From Limibacillus halophilus (lineage in GTDB: Bacteria > Pseudomonadota > Alphaproteobacteria > Kiloniellales > CECT-8803): 64,000 bases of DNA. The notes under the pieces are model-generated. The model made no database searches. It saw only the letters and a list, made by a program, of their open reading frames with translations, and was not told the origin of the DNA. The DNA lies in NCBI RefSeq assembly GCF_014191775.1, contig NZ_JACHXA010000001.1, positions 62,001 through 126,000 of the forward strand, in the 5' to 3' direction. Below, in pieces: positions 56,420-64,000 of the stretch; positions within the stretch are counted from its first letter, which is position 1; each line of letters starts with the position of its first letter. A program made the position numbers and the translations under genes.

Positions 56420-56929
56420 TCATTGATGGGCGGTCATCATCTCGCGATGGGCGTTGGTAAAGCCGCTCAGGGACACCGTCATGGTAACGGTCTTCTCCTC
56501 CAGGCTCGTCAGAATGATCTCAGCATTCTCCGCCTTGCGAAAGGCCCTCACCAATTCCTCATCCAGAGGCGTCCCGCCGGCACAGCCGGTTTTTGTGCAC
56601 ACACGGTAAGCCACCACGCGTTCGAAATTGCCAGCACGGAGCATCATGCCCTTGGTCAGGTCAAATCCCAACGGCGTACCGACCCGCAGACGTTCGGGAT
56701 CGGCCGTGATGGTAAGGACTTTCACCTTCTTGCCATTCTGTTCCATGTAACCCTGCTGAGACAATCGGCAAGAAACCGTTTCAGTCTTGACGCAGCGCAA
56801 TATCCAATCGTTGAAACGGGAGGTCTCTACGGTTGCGTCGGCATTCTGCGCCTCGGCCTTAAAAGAAATGCCCCCCAACAGGATTGGAAGGGCAAGGATT
56901 GCAAATAGTCCGGCTAGGCGCGTGCGCAT
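56420..56929 (-). CDS. Invasion-associated locus B (IalB) family secreted protein
   Basis: A 169-residue periplasmic or surface protein of the IalB family, first known from Bartonella. A signal peptide (LAGLFAILALPILLGGISFKAEA) is followed by FNDWILRCVKTETVSCRL with a conserved Cys pair and RVVAYRVCTKTGCAGG with a second pair. LTITADPERLRVGTPLGFDL and AEIILTSL complete the domain. Function unclear; roles in invasion or envelope stress are proposed elsewhere. It begins 153 bp after the autotransporter stop, past a hairpin, and may start the downstream acyl-transfer operon. Confidence 0.9.
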   Translation of the reverse strand: MRTRLAGLFAILALPILLGGISFKAEAQNADATVETSRFNDWILRCVKTETVSCRLSQQGYMEQNGKKVKVLTITADPERLRVGTPLGFDLTKGMMLRAGNFERVVAYRVCTKTGCAGGTPLDEELVRAFRKAENAEIILTSLEEKTVTMTVSLSGFTNAHREMMTAHQ

Positions 56930-57039
56930 CGAGTGTCACCATTGCTGATATTGAATTGAGGGGTCGCTTGGTCGCTATGATCGGGGCCAGACAGACGGCC
57001 AGAGGAACGCGGAACGCGCGCGAGGCCAGAGACAGGAAA

Positions 57040-57064
57040 CGCCGGGACTACGAAAGCCCCGGCG
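57040..57064 (-). terminator. Probable terminator of the autotransporter gene
   Basis: CGCCGGG (57040-57046) and CCCGGCG (57058-57064) form a 7-bp GC stem with an 11-nt loop; on the transcribed strand it is followed by TTTCC. It lies 18 bp past the autotransporter stop. Moderate confidence because the T run is short. Confidence 0.55.
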
Positions 57065-57082
57065 CCAATCCTGTAAATCCGG

Positions 57083-60000
57083 TTACCAAGTGATGCGGAA
57101 GCCACCGTTAACCGTATGCCGTCTGTTGTCCTCGTTAAAGTCACCATCATATCCGATGAAGGCGGTTGTGTTTTCGCCAATGGCCATGCTGAAGCCGGTG
57201 CCGACGGACAGATAGACGTCGTCCTGGTCGTCGCCGGTAATTGCAAAGCTGTTACCGAAGCCGACGAAACTTGCCGTGCCTTCCCGATCATCCAGAGGGA
57301 TGGTGTGCGTCACACCGACCTTGAAGGAGGGAATAATCGTGGCTTGCTCGCCGCCGAGGCGGGTATCGATACCCTTCTCGAACTCGACGCCGATGGCGTT
57401 ACGCAGCTCCTGATAGGTTTCGCTGTCGACATCCATGTTGAACTGGCCGAGGCCCGATTCAGTGTAGTCGTCAACGTAGGCCATCAAGTAGGTCGTCGAT
57501 GCGGTGGGACGCACCAACAGACCGCCGCCCAGGTCATATTCCATGCCAACCCCGACACGGGCGTCGAAGGAAATACCGTAGGGATCGCCCTCGCCCTTGG
57601 TTGCCACGTTGTTGACCAGAACCATACGCTCCAGCGAGTAGTCGTTGTAGGCAATCGCTGTCGAGAAGTTCAAGAAGGCGTTGTTGTCCATGGTGTAGTC
57701 GGCATAGAAGCCAAGGTAGAAGGCGTCCATGTCGTCGGTCCCACCGACCACGTTCTTATCGGTTTCACTGTGGGTGAAGCCGAGCGCGCCGCCGATCACC
57801 AAGTCCTTCGACACGAAGGTGCTCGCACCAGCCGCGACGCCGCCGATTTTGTAGTCGTAGCCGAAGATACCGTCGCGGGTATCCCGGTCACCGAAGCGGC
57901 CCAGCGGGCGCAACCAGAAGTCGCCTTCACCTTCTTCCGCCACCACGACCCGCGATGGAGAGAGTCCCAGTGAGGCCGTCTGGTTGGCCGTCAAGGCTGC
58001 CGATTGGCTGCTGCCACCGCGGCGATTTGAGTTGGTCTCGCTACCCAATGCCTGGATGAAGAGGTCGGAGGCTTCAAACGTGGTCGGAATGTAGGCCTGG
58101 GCGACACCGTTCGGCGTACTGGCGAAGGACACAAAGCCGAAGTCGTCTTCCTGACCCGGAATGACCTGGGCGAACTGTGCGCCCGTGACCGTCCCGTTGA
58201 AGACAATCGGGTTCACACCGCTGTCGACGATGACGATCGGGGTGCCCATGGTGTCAACCGCAACGTCCACGCCGCTCAGGTTGATGAACTTGACCGTGCC
58301 GTTGATCTCAGCGGAGCCGGTCACGACCAGCAGGTCGCTTTCCACACCCTCCTGTCCCGGCGCGATGGCGCTGGTGAATTCGATCTCAAGGACACCGTCG
58401 CTGTTCTGGAGGAAATCGCCGTCGTTGGTCAGGGTGCCGATGGAGTTACCCGGCGCAACCGTGCCGCTGTTCTCCAGGAAGCCCATCACTGTACCGATGC
58501 CGCCAAGGGTCGCCCCATGGTGGACAATGGTATCCGGCGCGGTCAGCGTGCCATTGACGAAGAGCGTACCGCTCTCGACCGTGGCGCCCACCGTCAGGTT
58601 CTGGTTGGTACCGGCCTGCAGTTCCCAGACATCGCCAACCATGCGGAGGACTTCGAACTCATCGGAGTCCGCACCCAGGCTGCCCATGCCGGACAGGAAG
58701 AGCGCATCACCCAGCGCCGAGTCATCCAGCGCACGGATATCGATGTCGCCTGGCAGGGTATCCTGATCGCCACCCAGCATGATGCCGGTAACACTTGTGC
58801 CGGTTCCCAGCCATACAACGTCATCGCCGCCCATCATGTTGAGCGAAGCCGTGCTGCCGGAAAGCGTGCCGTAGTTGTTGACCCGGTCCCCATTATCACT
58901 GCCGACAACCGCCGTGGACACGGCTGAGTACACTGTGCCCTGGTTATTGAGCGTGTTGCAGGTGGCGTTGTAACTGGTGTCGCAGTCTGCGCCTGGCACC
59001 CCGTTCCCGTAGGTGCTTCCGAAGAAGACACCATAGGAACCTGCACCGTAGGCCAGGATCACGCTGCTACTGTCGAGATTGACCGTCACGGTGCCGAGAT
59101 AGGCGGAGTAGGAACCACTGTATCCACCCGCGTTGGCATTATTTTGCGTATGAACACCATGGCCACCGGCGTAACTGGTCCTGACCGTGCTGCCAATCAG
59201 CGAAACCGTCACCGTGCCACCCTGGGCCAAGGTGTAAACGCCCTTGGCCGGCGCAATACCGTCACCATAAGCATAGGCCGAGGCATTGGCGTAAACTGCC
59301 GTGTATTTGGTGTCTACGAAACTGTTGGTCAGATCAATCGTGATCGTCCCGCCCATGGCTTCTGCCACGCCGCCACTCTTACTGGCGAAGGCGCTGGCAA
59401 AGGCTGTTGTATCGATACCGGTGTAACCATAAACCCCGGAGTCCGTGACCCCGAGCGAGATGGTGCCGCCTTCCGCCACGCCGCCACTCTTGCCGTCGGC
59501 ATAGGCATCGGCATTCGCGCCGATGGCCGCGCCATAGTAGCCGCCCTTGGCAACCGAGCCGTTTGCCAGGCTGATGGTTGCCGTGCCGCCTTGTGCGAAG
59601 GCTGTGTGGCCATAATAACCTTTGTTCTTGGCATAAGCGCTGACGTCGGCATAGATACCGCCGCCATCCTTCGCAATAGCCGCCGATTGATCAAGGCTGA
59701 TATCGACTGTGCCGGCGATGGCGATGGCATCGGCTGGCGCCGACTCATCCCCGCCAGGCAAGGTGACCTTGTTCGCCAAATTGAAGTACGGATAATAATA
59801 GTTACTGCCGCTGACGGCATTCGCACTGGCGTCGGCCTCGATGGCGTTAACCCCGAAGTACCCACCCTTCTTGGAGTAGGCAACGGATTTACTGTTCATC
59901 GTCAGCGCAATCGTGCCGCCCTGAGCGTGTGCATAGTTTTCACCAAATGCATCCGCGTCGGCTTCCAGGTCGATGCCATCGTATTTACCGAAGACATAGG

Positions 60001-63000
60001 TACCCTGCAGATCGGCGGTAACGGTGCCGCCGACCGCTTCCGAGAAGGCTGGGACTGCGCCATAGGACTTGCTCCCAGCGTCGGCATCGGCTTCTAGATC
60101 CAACGCATCATTATAACCGACGATAAACGAATTCGTTGCCGACAGGGTTACCGTGCCGCCCTTGGCAACAGCATACTCGTTCGCACCGCCGTAATAGTAA
60201 GATGCGTCGGCGCGCGCCTCGGCCTCGGCATCGATACCGTCGCCGTACTTGCTAAAGACAAAGGTATTGTTCAGATCGATACCGACTGTGCCGCCCTGCG
60301 CATAGGACAGGCTGGGAAGCTTGCCGCTGGGATAGGCGCCATTGGCGTATGCGTCGGCGTTGGCATGAAGCTCAATGGCATCGTTGTACTTGCCGCCAAT
60401 CTTCGAATCCGCCGCCGACAGGGTGATGGTGCCACCCGTCGCAATGGCGTAACCGGCCTTGGCATAGGCATGGGCTTCAATCTCGATGCCGCCTTCGTAG
60501 CCATAAACAAGTGATTTGTTGGCCAGGGTAAGGTCTACCGTGGCACCCGTCGCATAGGCGTTCTTGCCTGACGCGGTCACGTCACCAAAGAAGGCAACGC
60601 CGTCATTGTACTTGCCCTTAACCGCGCTCATGTCCATTGAGAAATTGAAGGTTGCACCGATTGCCGTCGCGACGGTTCCGTCAGCCTCCGTCTCGAAAGA
60701 CAGGTCGATGCCGTCGTTATAGCCCTTAACCTTCGACTCGTTTACCAGGGAAATATCGACCGTCGCACCCAAGGCATAACTACCATTCGCCTCGGTCTTC
60801 CCCTTCATACTAATGCCATCACCGTAGTACGAGTAAATGCCGCTATCGTCCAAAGCAAGCGTCACCGTCGCGCCATAGGCATAGGAGTTCTTACCATCTG
60901 CATCCGCGCCGACTTGCGCGTAGATACCGTCGTCGTAAGCGCCAATGAAAGAGTTAGTTAGCGAGATATCAACCGTCGGACCCGTCGCTGTCGAATATTC
61001 CGCTTTCTTGGAGTCTGCGTCGGCATCTATGTTGATGCCATCCCCATAGATGGCATAGATGGAGCTTGCGTCCATGGAGAGCGTGATGTTGGCACCCGTC
61101 GCCTCGGCAACATCGTCGCCTTCCCCATCCGCGTCTGCATCGAAGTCCAACTCTATGCCGTCGTACTTGGCTTTTATGTATGAGCCGTTGGTCAAGGACA
61201 CGTTGACAGTAGCGCCGGTCGCGTAGGCATAACTGCCGTCCGCATCGGCGTCGGATTCCAATTGCAGACCGTCTCCGTTGTAAGCGTAGATCGTGGAATC
61301 ATCCATCGACAGGGTGATTGTGGCGCCCGTCGCCGAGGCTGTCTGGCTGGCGCCGTACTCGTGGCTCGCTTCAACATCCGCATCAATCTCGACACCCTCA
61401 TATTGCGCGCCGATAAAGGTGCCGTTGGTCAGCGAAATGTCGAAAGTACCACCCGTTGCCATGGCGTACTTGCCATAGGCATCGGTATCACCCTCGATAT
61501 CGAATCCGTCGGCATATTTAGAATAAATGCTGCTGCCACTAACCGCGATGGTGACCGTCTGCCCATTGGCCTCGGCCGAGCCGTATTCCGACTTCGCCGT
61601 CACATCGAAGTCGGCAAAGACGCCTTCATAATAGGCGTCGATCTTGGAGTTGGTTAGAGTGATATCGAGCATCCCACCCGTTGCGTAGGCGTTGCCGATA
61701 GACCCTTTCTTACTGGAATCAGCGAAGGCATAGGCTTGGGCCTTTAGCTCAAGGCCGTCGCCGTACTTGCTGTATACGGCGCTGTCAGCCATGGAAAGGG
61801 TGACCGAAGCGCCCATGGCATTGGCATAGACAAAGCCATCAGCAGCAGCATCGAAGTCGACCGCGATCCCGTCATACTGCGCATAGACTGCAGATTTATT
61901 CGCCAGGGAGATGTCCACGGTACCGCCGGTCGCGTAGGCGTCGAAGCTCTTTACAGCACTCGCCGCGCCTTTGATCGAAACTCCCGCGCCGCCGCCTCCG
62001 TAAATTGATGAATCATCCATGGTCAGAGTGAAGCTGCCGCCATTGGCGGTTGAGTATTTGCCCTGCGATTTGGCCGTTATATCGCCAGTAATCCCGCTGC
62101 TGTAATAGCTGCCGATGAAAGAACCCTCGGTCAGAGTTACCGTCAGATTTCCACCCAGGCCGTTAGCATATTTTCCTTTTGCATAGCCGTAGGCCTTCGT
62201 CTCAAGTCCTTTGCCATAAATCGAGTAGAGGCTGGATCCGCCCGAAAGGTTTACCGTGATGTCGCCGCCCTGTGCGGTTGCGGTGCCAAAGAATCCGTAA
62301 GCGTAAGCAGCTCGCTCCAGGTACGCAGCGCTACCGAACACCGAATAGACAGAGGTCCCGTCCGCCAGATTCAGCGTAGCGCTGCCGCCGTTGGCATAGG
62401 CGACCGGCCCGTAACTACCAAAGATTGGCGCGCGAGAACTGATCCCGCCGCCCTTAAAATCAACCTTCGCTACAGCCGACGGTCCGTACTTGCCGCCGAT
62501 CGAGATGCCGTTGCCGTAATACCCTTCAACGTCCGCGCCACTCAGCGAGATCGTCACGTCCGAAGCTACTGCCGTAGCACTGGAGTATTCTGTGCTGCTT
62601 GACCCACCGCCCGGTTCCTCGCGGGCAACCAACACGCCGCCGATAACGTTGACGGCGTAAGCGGAGTCTTGGACCGCGATGCCCGACTGCGATCCGTAAA
62701 CAGCGCTATTAGTCAGTGAAACATCGATGGTGCCGCCGGCCGCGCTCGCGCTGGTGTAGAGGCCGTAATAGGCATACCCCTTGCTGATCGCGTAATTCTT
62801 CGAATAAACGGAAATTCCATTGCCGTTATACCCGGTAGCCGTCGATTCGTTGGTGAGCGAGACCGATATATCGCCGCCCTGGGCGCTTGCATCGGCGTAG
62901 TAACCCAGCGCAAGCCCTTTGGAGGCTGCCACGATGCCGTCATAGGCCCCCTTCACCTGGCTGCCGTCCAGCCCGATGGTTATGTTGCCGGTCGTGGCGT

Positions 63001-64000
63001 CGGCGTCGCTGCCGGAGGTGCCGTAATACTTGTCGACAATTCCGCCGCCCAAACTAAAAGCGAAGGCGCCACTGACTGCCCCGATTCCGACTCCGTCCGC
63101 ACCGCTTGCGTATGAATTGCTGAGATCGATCGAAATGTCCGTTCCGATTGCGGTCGCGCCGCCACCCTTGGAAAAGGCTGTCGCGCCACCCTTGCCATAT
63201 TTGCCGGCGATGATTCCACTGTCGAGCCCGTCAACCGAACTGCCGTTGGCAAGTGTGATGTCGATCGTACCGCCGTCCGCCATCGCATCGTTGCCAACGC
63301 CACCAGCCTTAGCGTAGGCGATGCTTTGCGCCGCAATACCATTATCCTCGGCACTGACGCTGCTCGCATCCAATCCGATCGAGATCATCCCGCCGTAACT
63401 GCCGGCGTAATTGTCGTCGTACTCACCGTACTTGGTTTTGGCCACACCGCCTGTGGTGACGAGGATGCCCGTTCCGCCGCCATTCTTGCCGGCGCCATAG
63501 AATTTGGTGTTGATGCTGCTGTTCTGGCTCAACTCGACACTGACCGTGCCGCCGTTAGCCGATGCGTCGTACAGACCCTTGGCATAGCCGATGCTCTTTA
63601 GGTTCAGGCCATTGCCGTAGCTATTGAGTTTGGTTTCAGAAAAATCGACGGTGATATCGCCTGCGGTTGCTTCGGTGGTGCTGCCCACACCAAAACCGAT
63701 GTACACACCGGTATCGACTTTCACGGCGTCTGCCGTGCTGTAGCCGCCAGGATAGTAATTGTTCGAGAGGTTCGACTTGCTGGCGCTCAGGGTGAAGGAG
63801 TCGCCCGTGTAGCTGCCCTTGGTGTATCCGACCCCGGCGCCGAGCTGAACATCCAGCACGTTGCCGTATTGTGCGGTTGCGCTGGCGTCGTTCAGGGTGA
63901 CGGTCGAGGAGCCGCTGTACGCGATGTCGCCGTCGCTGAAGCGGATGGCGTCATAGCTGCCCAGGCCATTCACTGAGCTACTGCTGTTGAGGGTCACATT
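57083..64000 (-). CDS. Giant repeat-rich autotransporter adhesin (N-terminus beyond the window)
   Basis: An outer-membrane type V-secreted protein; 2305 residues are visible and the frame is open to the right edge, so the signal peptide and more passenger are missing. Visible residues 1-1640 hold about 39 degenerate units near 42 residues each (for example GGTIDVSLTNSAVYGSQSGI, GATVTLALDDSGIYSYYGDG), predicting a long beta-helix. Spacers carry alternating Ala/Asp runs. A low-copy region with a Cys pair (GADCDTSYNATC) and autotransporter-associated repeats (LEIEFTSA...LLVVTGSAEINGTV) follow. From about residue 2020, FWLRPLGRFGDRDTRDG opens the barrel, ending in GGFRITW with the typical terminal aromatic. 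Confidence 0.93.
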   Translation of the reverse strand, partial: NVTLNSSSSVNGLGSYDAIRFSDGDIAYSGSSTVTLNDASATAQYGNVLDVQLGAGVGYTKGSYTGDSFTLSASKSNLSNNYYPGGYSTADAVKVDTGVYIGFGVGSTTEATAGDITVDFSETKLNSYGNGLNLKSIGYAKGLYDASANGGTVSVELSQNSSINTKFYGAGKNGGGTGILVTTGGVAKTKYGEYDDNYAGSYGGMISIGLDASSVSAEDNGIAAQSIAYAKAGGVGNDAMADGGTIDITLANGSSVDGLDSGIIAGKYGKGGATAFSKGGGATAIGTDISIDLSNSYASGADGVGIGAVSGAFAFSLGGGIVDKYYGTSGSDADATTGNITIGLDGSQVKGAYDGIVAASKGLALGYYADASAQGGDISVSLTNESTATGYNGNGISVYSKNYAISKGYAYYGLYTSASAAGGTIDVSLTNSAVYGSQSGIAVQDSAYAVNVIGGVLVAREEPGGGSSSTEYSSATAVASDVTISLSGADVEGYYGNGISIGGKYGPSAVAKVDFKGGGISSRAPIFGSYGPVAYANGGSATLNLADGTSVYSVFGSAAYLERAAYAYGFFGTATAQGGDITVNLSGGSSLYSIYGKGLETKAYGYAKGKYANGLGGNLTVTLTEGSFIGSYYSSGITGDITAKSQGKYSTANGGSFTLTMDDSSIYGGGGAGVSIKGAASAVKSFDAYATGGTVDISLANKSAVYAQYDGIAVDFDAAADGFVYANAMGASVTLSMADSAVYSKYGDGLELKAQAYAFADSSKKGSIGNAYATGGMLDITLTNSKIDAYYEGVFADFDVTAKSEYGSAEANGQTVTIAVSGSSIYSKYADGFDIEGDTDAYGKYAMATGGTFDISLTNGTFIGAQYEGVEIDADVEASHEYGASQTASATGATITLSMDDSTIYAYNGDGLQLESDADADGSYAYATGATVNVSLTNGSYIKAKYDGIELDFDADADGEGDDVAEATGANITLSMDASSIYAIYGDGINIDADADSKKAEYSTATGPTVDISLTNSFIGAYDDGIYAQVGADADGKNSYAYGATVTLALDDSGIYSYYGDGISMKGKTEANGSYALGATVDISLVNESKVKGYNDGIDLSFETEADGTVATAIGATFNFSMDMSAVKGKYNDGVAFFGDVTASGKNAYATGATVDLTLANKSLVYGYEGGIEIEAHAYAKAGYAIATGGTITLSAADSKIGGKYNDAIELHANADAYANGAYPSGKLPSLSYAQGGTVGIDLNNTFVFSKYGDGIDAEAEARADASYYYGGANEYAVAKGGTVTLSATNSFIVGYNDALDLEADADAGSKSYGAVPAFSEAVGGTVTADLQGTYVFGKYDGIDLEADADAFGENYAHAQGGTIALTMNSKSVAYSKKGGYFGVNAIEADASANAVSGSNYYYPYFNLANKVTLPGGDESAPADAIAIAGTVDISLDQSAAIAKDGGGIYADVSAYAKNKGYYGHTAFAQGGTATISLANGSVAKGGYYGAAIGANADAYADGKSGGVAEGGTISLGVTDSGVYGYTGIDTTAFASAFASKSGGVAEAMGGTITIDLTNSFVDTKYTAVYANASAYAYGDGIAPAKGVYTLAQGGTVTVSLIGSTVRTSYAGGHGVHTQNNANAGGYSGSYSAYLGTVTVNLDSSSVILAYGAGSYGVFFGSTYGNGVPGADCDTSYNATCNTLNNQGTVYSAVSTAVVGSDNGDRVNNYGTLSGSTASLNMMGGDDVVWLGTGTSVTGIMLGGDQDTLPGDIDIRALDDSALGDALFLSGMGSLGADSDEFEVLRMVGDVWELQAGTNQNLTVGATVESGTLFVNGTLTAPDTIVHHGATLGGIGTVMGFLENSGTVAPGNSIGTLTNDGDFLQNSDGVLEIEFTSAIAPGQEGVESDLLVVTGSAEINGTVKFINLSGVDVAVDTMGTPIVIVDSGVNPIVFNGTVTGAQFAQVIPGQEDDFGFVSFASTPNGVAQAYIPTTFEASDLFIQALGSETNSNRRGGSSQSAALTANQTASLGLSPSRVVVAEEGEGDFWLRPLGRFGDRDTRDGIFGYDYKIGGVAAGASTFVSKDLVIGGALGFTHSETDKNVVGGTDDMDAFYLGFYADYTMDNNAFLNFSTAIAYNDYSLERMVLVNNVATKGEGDPYGISFDARVGVGMEYDLGGGLLVRPTASTTYLMAYVDDYTESGLGQFNMDVDSETYQELRNAIGVEFEKGIDTRLGGEQATIIPSFKVGVTHTIPLDDREGTASFVGFGNSFAITGDDQDDVYLSVGTGFSMAIGENTTAFIGYDGDFNEDNRRHTVNGGFRITW
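59090..63990 (-). repeat. About 39 degenerate tandem coding repeats in the autotransporter passenger
   Basis: Each unit spans roughly 115-150 bp. The consensus is a beta strand (G-G/A-T-V-D-I-S-L-T-N/D) then a short x-S-x-I/V-Y-G/S/A, a Y-x-D/N-G-I/V turn, and an Ala/Asp/Tyr-rich spacer ending in Ala-x-G. Units 16-28 have spacers such as DADADADG. Two unit flavours (ISLTN and LSMDD) alternate through units 15-27. I counted units by eye; boundaries are approximate. Confidence 0.8.

Noticed and set aside
57083-64000. Repeats considered as a CRISPR array or satellite DNA
   Set aside because: The repeats are degenerate, coding, in frame throughout, and end in an autotransporter barrel; no fixed-length repeat-spacer pattern exists.

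Overview
The window is a GC-rich bacterial chromosome segment with densely packed genes. It most likely comes from a marine or salt-adapted alphaproteobacterium, perhaps a Rhodospirillales-like lineage. This is inferred from the sdhCDAB gene order, a 180-kDa-type NAD-glutamate dehydrogenase, bactofilin, DUF2244 and IalB family proteins, and linked phosphonate and ectoine catabolism. No rRNA, tRNA, insertion sequence, prophage or CRISPR array was seen.

Region 1 (1-19400) is largely housekeeping: a truncated typA, adenosine kinase, an EI24/CysZ-like membrane protein, bactofilin with a small lipoprotein, endonuclease III, DUF2244, an SDR enzyme, the sdhCDAB operon with a recognisable promoter, DUF1203, a methyltransferase with NAD-glutamate dehydrogenase, and a YcbB-type L,D-transpeptidase followed by a YcbK/MepK-type peptidase. 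The 5609-6130 gap lacks a convincing gene but holds four inverted repeats.

Region 2 (18500-26530) handles phosphonates. A LysR regulator diverges from phnW-phnA-phnY, which together convert 2-aminoethylphosphonate to acetate and phosphate. A convergent three-gene operon encodes a TauD-type dioxygenase, a phosphonate-monoester-hydrolase-like enzyme and a ureidoglycolate-lyase-fold protein.

Region 3 (26700-31000) is an ectoine degradation operon, eutB-eutC-eutD(doeA)-eutE(doeB), followed by an SDR, a DUF2238 membrane protein and a DadA-like oxidase.

Region 4 (33800-46600) looks like one catabolic regulon for an unidentified, probably cyclic, carboxylate. It has three transcription units: (a) an AroQ-like protein with altered substrate-binding residues, a cupin, an alpha/beta hydrolase and an aspartate-dehydrogenase-like protein; (b) a TRAP transporter dctPQM followed by a TetR regulator; (c) an SDR, a KstD-like flavoprotein, another SDR, a DHDPS-family lyase and an old-yellow-enzyme reductase. 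The same 20-bp palindrome-based element lies in front of each unit in the same orientation, most simply explained as the TetR operator.

Region 5 (46600-64000) holds a DUF3095 cyclase-like protein, a DUF4139 secreted protein, a repeat-plus-beta-helix secreted protein, a TIGR03032 protein and a cytochrome P450. A leftward series follows: a giant autotransporter of more than 2300 residues with about 39 degenerate repeats, an IalB protein, a HlyC-like lysine acyltransferase, a GNAT, an acyl-adenylating enzyme and an acyl carrier protein. HlyC enzymes use acyl-ACP donors, so this set may be a dedicated surface-protein acylation system. That is the most novel hypothesis here, and it is inference only.
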